Source of the DNA: an uncultured Prevotellaceae bacterium
GTDB lineage: Bacteria; Bacteroidota; Bacteroidia; Bacteroidales; Bacteroidaceae
Assembly: GCA_902774815.1 (NCBI GenBank)
Contig: CACYJV010000037.1
Location: 1 to 64,000, forward strand
Reading direction: 5' to 3'
DNA length: 64,000 nt
The stretch's first letter is position 1, and each line of letters opens with the position of its first letter. Positions 6,189 to 14,527 of this stretch are shown in pieces. The translations under genes and the position numbers were made by a program. A model generated the notes under the pieces. It was not told the origin of the DNA. It did no database searches and saw only the letters and a list, made by a program, of their open reading frames with translations.

Positions 6189-8954
6189 TTAGAACTTAAT
6201 CGTATAACTCACCGACGGGATGACGGGGATGTAGCCGCGCGTCTTCACGCTGAAGTTCTGGTGGCCGCTCAGGTCCACCTTGTTAGAGCTCAGTTCCTTG
6301 TATTCAAGTTCCACCCACAGCGGGTTCAGGTGGCAGTAGGCATTGTAGACAGAGAGGTTCCAGATGCGCTCATGGCCGTGCTTCGTGGCGTGGCGGAAGT
6401 TGAAGCCCACGTCGAGCCGATGATAGGCGGGCAGCGTGATGTTGTTGGGTCGCTCGTAGATAAATTCCCCGTGAGTTGAAAAGCTTGTGAAGGCGCCCTT
6501 CCCTTCAAGGAGGGGCTGGGTGTAGGCTTCCCCTGGCAGCGCGGGCATCTGCACATACTGTGTGGGCAGCGTCATGTGGTTGCCCGTGTGGTAGGTCCAG
6601 GCGGCATACATCTGCGTCTTCTTGCTGAAACTGTAGCGCAGGGAGAGGTTCAGCTTGTGGCGGTTGTCGAACTTGTCGTAGTACCAGTCATGATAGAAGT
6701 CGTCGAAGCGGCGCTCGTTCCACGACAGCGTGTAGGCCAGGTCGGCCTGCAGGCGCTTCGTGCGATACTGCGCGTCGAGTTCCAGCCCGTAGAAGCGACC
6801 GCGCCCCACGCTCACCAGTTGGTCCCAGCTCTGCGCCGGCGGTACCAGTCCGCCCCACGAGTTATACTGCAGCAGGTTGCGCGTCAGCTTGTAGTAACCC
6901 TCCAGCGACAGCGTCAGGCTGGCGTGGTTCCTCAGATGCGGACTCCAGTAGATGCCTGCCGCCCACTGCTGCGAGTGCATGGGCCGCAGCCTTTCCGTCG
7001 TGGGCACCCAGTAGTCGGTGGGCAGTTCCAGCACCGAGTTGGATATCTTGTGCACGTACTGCGTCATCATCGTGTAGGAAGCCTTCGCCGCGAGGTTTTC
7101 GCGCAGCTGGTATTTCACCGCCAGACGCGGGTCGATGCCCACAAACGCCTTGCTGCTGATGCCGAAGAGCGACAGGTTCAGACCGGCGTTCAGGCTCCAG
7201 CGGTCGCTGAGCGTCAGCTGGTCCTCGCCGTAGAGCGTCAGTTCGTGGGCGGCATGGTGGTTACGGCTGCTGCGCGTGAGGCTGTCGGCTTCCTCCTGCA
7301 CGCCCCAGAGATGCACCTGCGAGCGCGTCTGCGGACGGAACTGATGGTAGGTGTAGTCGTGGCCGAAGCGTATGTGGTGGCGCGGTGACGGCCGGAAGTC
7401 GAACTCCGAGCGGTAGCCCAGGTCGCTGATGGTGGAGCGATAGCGGTGCTCCAGGTAGATGCGGTCGATCACGTCGCCCTGCTTGTCGAAGGATTGCTCG
7501 TTGTCGGTGGTGAGCAGCGAGGCGCGGTTGTGGGTGTAGACGGCGGTGAAGTTCGCCAGCAGCTTCGGCGAGAACTGGTAGCGCCAGTTCAGCGCGGCGT
7601 TCAGGTTGCCCCAGCGGAAGCGGTTCTTGTAGACATCGTGGTAGCTCAGCTTGCTGTAGTCGTCGCCCTGCCAAGCCTCGCGCCAGTCGTCCTTCGTCGT
7701 CAGCGCGTCCTGCCCGTTGTAGATGCTCAGGTTCATCTGCGAGCGACGGTTGAAGATGTGTGTCAGCTTTGCGTTCAGGTCGTAGAAATCGTAGGCCAGC
7801 GTGATGTTCTCCTCGTCGTTGAAGTGGTTGGCAATGGCGAAAGCAGGCCGCGACAGCAGGTCGAGCCACGAGCGGCGTAGCCCGATGTTGAACGACGTGC
7901 CGAAGTCTACGCCGCGCTTCTCACCTTTCTGCTCTCTTAGCTTTTCGCTTTTCAGCTTGATGGGGCCGTCCAGCTGAAAGCCGCCGTCGAGCAGTCCGAT
8001 GCGATACGAGCCATGCAGGCGTTCCCAGTTGCCGTCGTTGGTGCGCACGTCGACGACTGAAGACAGCCTGCCGCCGTAGCGTGCGGGGAAACCGCTCTTG
8101 TAGAAGTCCACGTTCTTCACCACGTCGGCGTTGAACGAAGAGAAGAGACCCATCGAGTGGTTAATCTGATAGAGCGGTGTGCCGTCGATGAGGAAGAGGT
8201 TCTCGTCGTTGTTGCCGCCATGCACGTAGAGTCCCGAGGCCACCTCGATGCCCTCCTGCACGCCCGACAGGCGCTGCAACGCCTTCACCACATCGGGCGA
8301 CGACAGCAGCGAGAACTCCGTCTTGATGTCCTGCTGCGACAGTGACCGCTTACCCATCTGTGTGCCCGTCACGGGCGAGTTCAGGTCGGCCGTCACCACC
8401 ACCTCGCCGACGTGGGCGTTCTCTTTCAGTACGAACTGCTGCTCGCGGTTGCCATGCAGGCGGAGCGCTTCCACATGGTCCTCGAAGCCAATGTAGCTCA
8501 CGCGCAGCCGGTGCTCGCCTTCAGGCAACGTCAGCGAGAAGAAGCCGTGCTCGTTGGTCATCGTGCCCTGGCCGGTGGTCAGGTCGTAGACAGTCGCATT
8601 CAGCAGCGTCTCGCCCTGCTCATCGCGCACGTAGCCGCTCACGGTCCACCGCTTCGCCTCTCCTTTTCTTTTGGGCAGGGGCAGGGCAGTGGCTTTCAGC
8701 ATCACGTACTTCCCCTTCACGGTGTAGTCGATGCCCGAACCTCGGAACAGCCTTTGCAGCGCCTCCTTCAGCGGCAGCGCCTTCACGTCGGGGCCCTTGT
8801 ACGCCTGCCCCACGTTGAGCGACGAGTCGTACACAAAGTTCACGCCACGTGTGCGGTGCATCTCGTCCATCACCTGTCGGATGGTGACCGGACCCTGTGC
8901 CCAGCCCACCGCCGGCAGCATCCATAATATTAGAAAGATTATTTTGTTCTTCAT
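6189..8954 (-). CDS. TonB-dependent receptor with N-terminal STN signalling domain
   Basis: 921 residues, outer membrane. Order: signal peptide (1-19, ending GWAQ), STN domain (about 20-91), carboxypeptidase-like regulatory beta-sandwich (about 104-185, VSGYVRDEQGETLLNATVYD), plug (about 190-300, with YVHGGNNDENLFLIDGTPLY), then a 22-strand-type barrel ending in phenylalanine (SYTIKF). The STN domain is the part known to signal to anti-sigma factors. Three repeat-derived inserts are visible: GC-rich units at 8657-8689 and 6496-6526 and a heptad run at 7921-7962. Paired with DUF4249 downstream and an ECF sigma factor upstream, so it probably takes up and senses one substrate, whose identity the sequence does not show. 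Confidence 0.93.
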   Translation of the reverse strand: MKNKIIFLILWMLPAVGWAQGPVTIRQVMDEMHRTRGVNFVYDSSLNVGQAYKGPDVKALPLKEALQRLFRGSGIDYTVKGKYVMLKATALPLPKRKGEAKRWTVSGYVRDEQGETLLNATVYDLTTGQGTMTNEHGFFSLTLPEGEHRLRVSYIGFEDHVEALRLHGNREQQFVLKENAHVGEVVVTADLNSPVTGTQMGKRSLSQQDIKTEFSLLSSPDVVKALQRLSGVQEGIEVASGLYVHGGNNDENLFLIDGTPLYQINHSMGLFSSFNADVVKNVDFYKSGFPARYGGRLSSVVDVRTNDGNWERLHGSYRIGLLDGGFQLDGPIKLKSEKLREQKGEKRGVDFGTSFNIGLRRSWLDLLSRPAFAIANHFNDEENITLAYDFYDLNAKLTHIFNRRSQMNLSIYNGQDALTTKDDWREAWQGDDYSKLSYHDVYKNRFRWGNLNAALNWRYQFSPKLLANFTAVYTHNRASLLTTDNEQSFDKQGDVIDRIYLEHRYRSTISDLGYRSEFDFRPSPRHHIRFGHDYTYHQFRPQTRSQVHLWGVQEEADSLTRSSRNHHAAHELTLYGEDQLTLSDRWSLNAGLNLSLFGISSKAFVGIDPRLAVKYQLRENLAAKASYTMMTQYVHKISNSVLELPTDYWVPTTERLRPMHSQQWAAGIYWSPHLRNHASLTLSLEGYYKLTRNLLQYNSWGGLVPPAQSWDQLVSVGRGRFYGLELDAQYRTKRLQADLAYTLSWNERRFDDFYHDWYYDKFDNRHKLNLSLRYSFSKKTQMYAAWTYHTGNHMTLPTQYVQMPALPGEAYTQPLLEGKGAFTSFSTHGEFIYERPNNITLPAYHRLDVGFNFRHATKHGHERIWNLSVYNAYCHLNPLWVELEYKELSSNKVDLSGHQNFSVKTRGYIPVIPSVSYTIKF
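6496..6526 (+). repeat. GC-rich repeat unit in the TonB receptor barrel
   Basis: Plus strand CCCTTCCCTTCAAGGAGGGG followed by CTGGGTGTAGG, the same unit as in malY. It is antisense to the receptor, where it codes the loop TQPLLEGKGA, probably an extracellular or periplasmic loop of the barrel. Confidence 0.65.
7921..7962 (-). repeat. Heptad run in the TonB receptor
   Basis: Minus strand 7-mers AAGCTGA, AAAGCGA, AAAGCTA, AGAGAGC, AGAAAGG. It codes KLKSEKLREQKGEKRG, a charged loop within a beta-barrel region. Confidence 0.65.
8657..8689 (+). repeat. GC-rich repeat unit between STN and regulatory domains of the TonB receptor
   Basis: Plus strand CCTCTCCTTTTCTTTTGGGC followed by AGGGGCAGGGCAG. 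It is antisense to the gene and codes the linker ALPLPKRKGEAKR between the STN domain and the beta-sandwich. Confidence 0.6.
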
Positions 8955-8998
8955 ACCTTTTGCCTTTATTACCTATTACCTGTTACCTATTACCTTAA
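8955..8998 (-). repeat. Heptad leader repeat before the TonB receptor start
   Basis: Minus strand reads AATAGGT, AACAGGT, AATAGGT, AATAAAG, GCAAAAG, GT and then ATG. It fills the short gap between the barrel gene and the receptor start. Confidence 0.75.
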
Positions 8999-9786
8999 AA
9001 CATCACTCCCACGCCCAGCTGCAGCGAGTGAATGAGCATCTTCGAGTAGAAAATGTCGTCGATGTGCCAGTTGTAATATTCACTCTGCGTGCCATCGGCA
9101 TTGTCCCAGATGGTGGGCTGGTCGTCTTCCGCATAGTGGACCCCCACTTGCCGACGGAACTGCTGCAAGTGCATGCCCAGCTTCACACTCACGCCGAAGT
9201 GGCGCTTGAACATGTGCTGATAGCCAATGCCCAACGCGCCGAACGGCCCGTAGCAGAACGAACTGCTGTCGTAGCTCTTGTCGAGACCCTCCACCTTTCC
9301 TTCGCCACGCGAGGGATTGTCGTAGATGTGCTCCTTTCCCAGCACCGACAGTCCCAGGTCGGCATAGGCAAACACACTGGGCACCTGCCTGAGGAACGGT
9401 CGGTAGCGCATGGTCAGGTAGACGGGCAGCGAGTTGTTGCTCGATACTCGGTGCAGGCCGGCGCCCACGCCCACTGTCCACTGGCCTACGCCCGTCTCTC
9501 GTGCCGAGCGTGTGGGCAGGTTGAAGAGGATGTTGGCCTGCAGCGCATGGCTTCCCGCGAAGTCGTTGTCGCTGCGCGTCTGGGTGGTACTCGTGTATTT
9601 GTCGGTGTAGTGCTCGCTGAGCGTCAGACCCTCGCGCCACTCCAGCTCCAGGTGGAAGAGCCCCGTGTTCTGTTTCTGTTTCTGTTTGTTCTTTGAAATT
9701 TGTGGCTCAGCATTATCCTGTGCCGCCACGTTTGTCGCCAGGGCCATTATCAGAACCAACAGCGGCAAATGTAATCTTTTCTTCAT
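8995..9786 (-). CDS. Small outer-membrane beta-barrel protein
   Basis: 263 residues with a cleavable signal peptide (about 1-22, ending VAAQ), a Gln/Lys-rich low-complexity stretch (KNKQKQKQN) and alternating-hydrophobic strands ending in a C-terminal phenylalanine (LQLGVGVMF), the mark of an outer-membrane barrel. It sits between the sigma factor and the TonB receptor, 54 bases after the sigma stop. I do not recognise the precise family; a porin-like or structural role is possible. Confidence 0.7.
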   Translation of the reverse strand: MKKRLHLPLLVLIMALATNVAAQDNAEPQISKNKQKQKQNTGLFHLELEWREGLTLSEHYTDKYTSTTQTRSDNDFAGSHALQANILFNLPTRSARETGVGQWTVGVGAGLHRVSSNNSLPVYLTMRYRPFLRQVPSVFAYADLGLSVLGKEHIYDNPSRGEGKVEGLDKSYDSSSFCYGPFGALGIGYQHMFKRHFGVSVKLGMHLQQFRRQVGVHYAEDDQPTIWDNADGTQSEYYNWHIDDIFYSKMLIHSLQLGVGVMF

Positions 9787-9840
9787 GCGTCTTCTTTTTA
9801 TTCGTTTTTGCCCTCTTAACGAATAAAGGCGGAAAATCCC

Positions 9841-10338
9841 CTATGCCGAGAGTGTTAATAAAACTAAACGGAAGAAATCCTGCGACTTGCCGCGAAGGAT
9901 GCGGAGGGCCTTCGACACCTGATGCTCGACGGTGCGCTCGGAGATGCCGAGCTCCTCGGCAATCTCGCGATAGGTCATGCCGTCGCGCTTGGCCATGAGG
10001 AACACCTCGCGGCAACGGTCGGGCAGGGTGTCGATGGCTGTCCACAGTCGGGCAGCCACGAACGACGACTCCACGTCGTCCTCAGCCATGTCGGTCGGGA
10101 TGGGGACCTGCGGCTGGTAGCGCCGCAGCTCGTCGATGCACCGGTTGTGGACGATGCGGAAGAGCAGTGGCGCAGCCATCTCATGACTGTCGTGGAGGCA
10201 GTCGGAGGGATGCCCCTCGAGCATTTTCACAAAACAGTCCTGCACGATGTCTTCAGCCCTGTCGATGTCGTCGACGTATCGCAGAGCATAGAGGCACAGC
10301 GGCCGGTAGTAAAGCAGGAAAAGCTGTTCGATGTCCAT
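9841..10338 (-). CDS. ECF RNA polymerase sigma factor (Bacteroidota sigma-70 family)
   Basis: 165 residues with sigma region 2 (about 1-70: LFLLYYRPLCLYALRYVDD, AEDIVQDCFVKML) and region 4 with helix-turn-helix (about 105-160: LPDRCREVFLMAKRDGMTYR, EIAEELGISERTVEHQVSKA). Size is normal for the Bacteroidota ECF family that works with FecR/DUF4974 anti-sigma factors. First gene of a six-gene leftward locus; its partner anti-sigma-like gene is unusually placed at the far end (3350-3856). Transcribed from the promoter cassette at 10361-10408. Confidence 0.93.
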   Translation of the reverse strand: MDIEQLFLLYYRPLCLYALRYVDDIDRAEDIVQDCFVKMLEGHPSDCLHDSHEMAAPLLFRIVHNRCIDELRRYQPQVPIPTDMAEDDVESSFVAARLWTAIDTLPDRCREVFLMAKRDGMTYREIAEELGISERTVEHQVSKALRILRGKSQDFFRLVLLTLSA

Positions 10339-10360
10339 AGTATGATCCTCTTTTCGCCTG

Positions 10361-10408
10361 CAAAGTTACGAAAAATCGAGCGCAGAACAAAAGAAACGCG
10401 TTTCTTTT
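10361..10408 (-). promoter_or_regulatory. Promoter cassette copy B (ECF sigma operon) with perfect 20-bp palindrome
   Basis: Minus strand: -7 TAACTTTG (10361-10368), 19-bp spacer, -33 TTG (10388-10390). The palindrome AAAAGAAACGCGTTTCTTTT (10389-10408) overlaps the -33 box. Sequence from the palindrome to past the -7 box is nearly the same as in copy A. Confidence 0.78.
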
Positions 10409-10483
10409 TATGCCGAGATGGAGTAAGTTCGCGACTTTTGCCATAAAGTCCAAATAATCGGCCAAAAAACATCAATGTTGTTG

Positions 10484-10513
10484 ATTGTTTCTACAGATTA
10501 TTTTGTATTTTTG
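10484..10513 (+). promoter_or_regulatory. Promoter of the fucosidase-type operon
   Basis: A -7 box TATTTTTG (10506-10513) lies 57 bases before the aldo/keto reductase start. Candidate TTG elements occur at 18-22 bp upstream. Confidence 0.6.
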
Positions 10514-10569
10514 CAGCATCGTTCAAACTGTTGCAAAAAGAAGAAACACCTTGAAGACTATTTAAACAT

Positions 10570-11520
10570 ATGGTTTACAACGAAATTGGAAATACCGGCA
10601 TGCGGGTGTCAGCATTGTCGTTCGGAGCATCGTCGCTGGGCGGCGTGTTCCATGGCATCCGTGAAGAAGAAGGCATCCGTGCCGTGCACGAGGCCGTCGA
10701 GGGTGGCATCAACTTCATCGACGTATCACCCTACTATGGTCATTTGAAGGCAGAGATGGTGTTGGGAAAGGCACTTCGCGATATTCCACGCGACAAGTAC
10801 TACCTGTCGACAAAGGTGGGTCGCTACGGAAAGGACGGTCGGAACACGTGGGACTACTCAGCCGAGCGTGCCCGCAGCAGCGTCTTTGAGAGCATGGAAC
10901 GATTAGGCATTGACTACATCGACCTGATCAATGTGCACGACATAGAGTTCCAAGCATCGATGGAGGGCGGCCTGCAGAAGATTGTTGACGAGACGTTGCC
11001 TGCCCTTTTGAAGCTGAAGGAAGAGGGCGTAGTTGGTCATGTCGGCCTGACAGACCTGCAACCTGAGAACCTCAAGTGGGTCATCGATCGCGTGGATAAA
11101 GGTGCGGTGGAAAGCGTATTGTGCTTTTGTCACTACTGTCTGAACGACGATTTGCTGACAGAATATCTGGACTATCTGGAAGAAAAAGGTGTTGGCGTGA
11201 TAAGTGCCTCGCCGTTGTCGATGGGATTGCTGAGCAGTCGTGGCGCACCTGACTGGCATCCTGCTTCTGAAGACCTGCGTGAGGCTTGCCGTCGGGCTGC
11301 CAAGTACTGTGCAGAGCAGGGCTATCCTATTGAAAAACTAGCCATGCAGTTTGCAACGAGTTTGTCGCCAAGAATAGCCACGACACTTTTCAGCAGTGCC
11401 TCGCCCGAAAACGTGCTGAAAAACATCAGGTACGTTGAAGAACCCATTGACTGGCAATTGGTAGAGAAAGTGAAAGAAATTATTGGTGACCAACAACGCG
11501 TACGTTGGAGAAACTCCTGA
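10570..11520 (+). CDS. Aldo/keto reductase, L-fucose/L-galactose dehydrogenase-like
   Basis: 316 residues, cytosolic NAD(P)-dependent oxidoreductase of the aldo/keto reductase superfamily. The catalytic tetrad is visible: D51 and Y56 in FIDVSPYYG, K82 in STKVGRY and H123 in NVHDIEF. The sequence resembles the branch that includes plant L-galactose dehydrogenase and bacterial L-fucose dehydrogenase (D-threo-aldose 1-dehydrogenase), which oxidise sugars at C1 to lactones. The lactonase-like amidohydrolase next door and the fucosidase two genes on support that role. The sugar specificity is an inference. Confidence 0.85.
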   Translation: MVYNEIGNTGMRVSALSFGASSLGGVFHGIREEEGIRAVHEAVEGGINFIDVSPYYGHLKAEMVLGKALRDIPRDKYYLSTKVGRYGKDGRNTWDYSAERARSSVFESMERLGIDYIDLINVHDIEFQASMEGGLQKIVDETLPALLKLKEEGVVGHVGLTDLQPENLKWVIDRVDKGAVESVLCFCHYCLNDDLLTEYLDYLEEKGVGVISASPLSMGLLSSRGAPDWHPASEDLREACRRAAKYCAEQGYPIEKLAMQFATSLSPRIATTLFSSASPENVLKNIRYVEEPIDWQLVEKVKEIIGDQQRVRWRNS

Positions 11521-11521
11521 T

Positions 11522-11562
11522 AACCATCAACCATCGACTATCAACTATGAACTATCAACTAA
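11522..11562 (+). repeat. Heptad leader repeat crossing the amidohydrolase start
   Basis: AACCATC, AACCATC, GACTATC, AACTATG, AACTATC, AACTAAT. The ATG of the gene is the end of the fourth unit, so the repeat also codes residues 2-5. Confidence 0.8.
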
Positions 11563-12485
11563 TAGATGCGCACAGCCATTTATGGCTTCGGCAAGACACA
11601 TCGTGGAATGGCTTACCCATTCGTACATTGAAGAATGGGCGCTCGCTCTTCCTCGGTGAAGAGGTGCAGATGCTGCCTCCATTCATGATTGACGGACAAA
11701 ATTCGGCAGAGGTGTTCCTTTCAAACATGGACTATGCACAGGTGGCGGCAGCTGTCGTCGTACAGGAGTTTATTGATGGTTTGCAGAACGACTATCTTGC
11801 CGAGGTCAGTCGCCGCTATCCCGATCGCTTCCTGACCTGCGGCATGGTCGAATATCTGAAAGATGGTTTCTATGAACAGGCTCGACAACTCATTGAAGAA
11901 AAAGGTTTTCGCGGCATTGCCATCCCCGGTCATCGCCTCTTAGGCAAGCCATTGACGTCGCCCGAGATGATGAAGATGTTCCAACTGATGGAGACGAGGG
12001 ACGTATTCCTGAGCATCACGTTGGAAGACGGTGACCGTCAGGTGGCTGAACTGCGTGAAGTAATAAAAGAATATCCCCGTTTGCGCATCGCTATTGGTCA
12101 TCTTGGCATGGCCAATCCGCCAATGTCGCCGCCGTGGGAGAATGTTTCGTGGTGCGAGCAGATCAAGTTGGCACGTTATCAAAATGTGATGGTGGAGTCG
12201 GGCGGTATCACTTGGCTCTACAACTCAGAGTTCTACCCCTTCCCAACGGCCGTGCGGGCCATCAAGGAGGCTGCCAATCTGGTGGGATGGGAGAAGTTGA
12301 TGTGGGGTTCGGACTATCCGCGTACCATAACGGCCATCACCTATCGCATGTCGTACGACTTCTTGCTGAAGAGCAAGGAATTGGAGAGTGATGAATTGAC
12401 CCTGTTCCTTGGCGAGAACGCACGTCGTTTCTATCGCTTTGGCACCTTGCCCGAACTTCCGTACGTCAAGAATATGAGTGAGTAA
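11547..12485 (+). CDS. Amidohydrolase family 2 protein, L-fuconolactonase-like
   Basis: 312 residues from ATG 11547, which gives the usual start MNYQLIDAHSHLW. Metal-site features of the amidohydrolase superfamily are present: H9 and H11 in DAHSH, a later histidine in AIGHLGM and the aspartate in MWGSDYPR. This branch holds lactonases such as L-fuconolactonase. The preceding gene is a C1 sugar dehydrogenase, so hydrolysis of the lactone to the sugar acid is the likely step. An upstream ATG at 11505 lies within the end of the preceding gene and is less likely. Confidence 0.82.
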   Translation: MNYQLIDAHSHLWLRQDTSWNGLPIRTLKNGRSLFLGEEVQMLPPFMIDGQNSAEVFLSNMDYAQVAAAVVVQEFIDGLQNDYLAEVSRRYPDRFLTCGMVEYLKDGFYEQARQLIEEKGFRGIAIPGHRLLGKPLTSPEMMKMFQLMETRDVFLSITLEDGDRQVAELREVIKEYPRLRIAIGHLGMANPPMSPPWENVSWCEQIKLARYQNVMVESGGITWLYNSEFYPFPTAVRAIKEAANLVGWEKLMWGSDYPRTITAITYRMSYDFLLKSKELESDELTLFLGENARRFYRFGTLPELPYVKNMSE

Positions 12486-12544
12486 TGGGCTTGAGCCCTT
12501 TGCAAACCTGGTCTTCAGATAATGAACAAGATAGTGTTTTTGCT

Positions 12545-14506
12545 ATGACAGATAACAATCGTGCAAGGTATCTTCGCCTTGTCTCACTTCTGGTAAGCAT
12601 CTTTGTCGCCTTGCCCCTGTTCGCGGGAGTAACGGCGAAGTCGCCCAACGGTCGCATCGCACTGAAGCAGCAAGGCTCACAGCTTGTCGTGTACTATCAA
12701 CAGCATCCCGTGCTGACCATTTCCGATGTCGGAGTCGTCATGACTGAGGCCAATGCCTCTCTCCCGACGGCAGAAAGACAGGCTGGTGCACCAATAGGTA
12801 TGGGGCAGGGCGGTGTGACTTCTCTTGAAGGCCCGTCAAAAGCACGTCGAATAGACATCGACTACACCATGCTTGCAGGCAAGCGTCTTCACTGTACCAA
12901 CCAATGCAACGAATATCGTTACACTCTACGATTGCCATCTGGGCAAGAGCAGGTGCTGGTGATGAGGCTCGCCAACGACGGCATAGCTTTTCGTTATGAA
13001 TTGGAGAACCTTTCCGAATGTCGTTTAGGAGCTGAGCATACCACCTTCCGCATTCCTGATGGTACACCGCGTTGGATGCAGACGTGGACAGATAGCTATG
13101 AGGGGTTCTTCCCACTAGCTACCGACGGTCGCCCTGCCAGTGTTGGCCGAGGACGGCAGCTTTCCAATCGCTGGGGCTATCCTGCGTTGCTCGATCTTTC
13201 TGATTATCAGCATGGAACAGCCACGTATGCGCTCATTACCGAGTCGAATATCGAAGACAGACAGAGTGCATCGTGCCTTTACAACGATGGCGAATTCTAT
13301 CGTGTGGTGCCCGATGGAAACGATGTCGTTATCAGTGGGTCGTGGCATACGCCTTGGCGGGTGGTCATCATGGGCTCACTGGCCGATATAGTAGAATCGA
13401 CTTTGGTCACCGATATGGCAGAGCCAAGTAAGGTGAACGATACCAGTTGGATCAAGCCAGGTGTGGTTTCGTGGGTCTATTGGGCATATAATCACGGTTC
13501 AAACGATTACGATATCATTAAGAAATATGTCGATTTGGCCGTGGCAATGCATCTCCCCTATGTGCTCATCGATGCCGAATGGGACGAGATGAAGGCCGGA
13601 AAGACTATTGAAGACGCAGTTGCCTATGCCCGCCAACAAGGTGTGAAGCCGATGATTTGGTACAACTCGTCGGTGGGATGGATCGATGGTGCACCGGGAC
13701 CTAAGTTCAGGTTGAACAAACCCGAAGACCGTGAGCGCGAGTTTGCATGGTGTGAGCGCATTGGCGTGGCAGGTGTGAAGATAGACTTCTTCTCTGGCGA
13801 TAACCAAATGAACATGCAGTACTGCCAAGACTTGCTGGAGTGTGGCGCCCGCCATCATTTGTTGGTCAATTTCCATGGTGCCACCATCCCCAGGGGCTGG
13901 CAACGTACGTGGCCCAACCTCATGTCGACCGAGGGTGTCTATGGTGCCGAATGGTATAACAACGTTCCGACGTTCACAAGCAAGGCTGCTGCACACAATT
14001 GCATGCTTCCTTTCACTCGCAACGTTATTGGACCGATGGACTACACGCCTTGTGCCTTTAGCGATTCGCAGCATCCGCACATCACAACCCATGCTCATGA
14101 GTTGGCACTGACGGTGGTCTTCGAGTCGGCATTGCAGCATTTGGGCGACCGTCCCGAAAGTTTCCTTGCGCAACCCATGGACGTGCAACAATTCCTTGGT
14201 CAGTTGCCGACCGCATGGGATGAGACGCGTCTGCTAGGTGGCTATCCTGGGCAATACGTCGTTATGGCGCGCCGTTGTGGTGACGTGTGGTATGTAGGCA
14301 TTCTCAATGGTCGCGATGAACAACAGACCATTCGAACCGATGCGTTGAAGTCGCTGAAGACGGGTAAATCCTGTGATGTCACCTGTTTTGCTGACTCAGG
14401 AGACTCTGCCAACCCTTGGTACATCAGTCATCCCGACAAATTGCCGCTCTCAGTCACCCTGCCGGCTCGCGGAGGCGCTGTGTTCGTAATTGATAATAGT
14501 AATTGA
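12545..14506 (+). CDS. GH97 glycoside hydrolase, retaining alpha-galactosidase-like
   Basis: About 653 residues from ATG 12545, which places a signal peptide at the N-terminus (RYLRLVSLLVSIFVALPLFA). An upstream ATG at 12485 overlaps the previous stop as TAATG and would add 20 residues. N-terminal beta-sandwich (SPNGRIALKQQG), then TIM barrel (WVYWAYNHGSNDYDIIKKYV, VLIDAEWDEM). VKIDFF (D about 414) and MSTEGVYGAEW (E about 463) fit the nucleophile and acid/base of the retaining GH97 branch. Secreted to the periplasm. It probably removes alpha-linked galactose, working with the fucosidase that follows. Confidence 0.88.
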   Translation: MTDNNRARYLRLVSLLVSIFVALPLFAGVTAKSPNGRIALKQQGSQLVVYYQQHPVLTISDVGVVMTEANASLPTAERQAGAPIGMGQGGVTSLEGPSKARRIDIDYTMLAGKRLHCTNQCNEYRYTLRLPSGQEQVLVMRLANDGIAFRYELENLSECRLGAEHTTFRIPDGTPRWMQTWTDSYEGFFPLATDGRPASVGRGRQLSNRWGYPALLDLSDYQHGTATYALITESNIEDRQSASCLYNDGEFYRVVPDGNDVVISGSWHTPWRVVIMGSLADIVESTLVTDMAEPSKVNDTSWIKPGVVSWVYWAYNHGSNDYDIIKKYVDLAVAMHLPYVLIDAEWDEMKAGKTIEDAVAYARQQGVKPMIWYNSSVGWIDGAPGPKFRLNKPEDREREFAWCERIGVAGVKIDFFSGDNQMNMQYCQDLLECGARHHLLVNFHGATIPRGWQRTWPNLMSTEGVYGAEWYNNVPTFTSKAAAHNCMLPFTRNVIGPMDYTPCAFSDSQHPHITTHAHELALTVVFESALQHLGDRPESFLAQPMDVQQFLGQLPTAWDETRLLGGYPGQYVVMARRCGDVWYVGILNGRDEQQTIRTDALKSLKTGKSCDVTCFADSGDSANPWYISHPDKLPLSVTLPARGGAVFVIDNSN

Positions 14507-14518
14507 TAATCTCTTAAC
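14486..14518 (+). repeat. Heptad run between GH97 and GH29
   Basis: GTAATTG, ATAATAG, TAATTGA, TAATCTC covers the last codons of GH97 and the leader of GH29. More degenerate than the other leader repeats. Confidence 0.5.
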
Positions 14519-14527
14519 TCCTACCTT

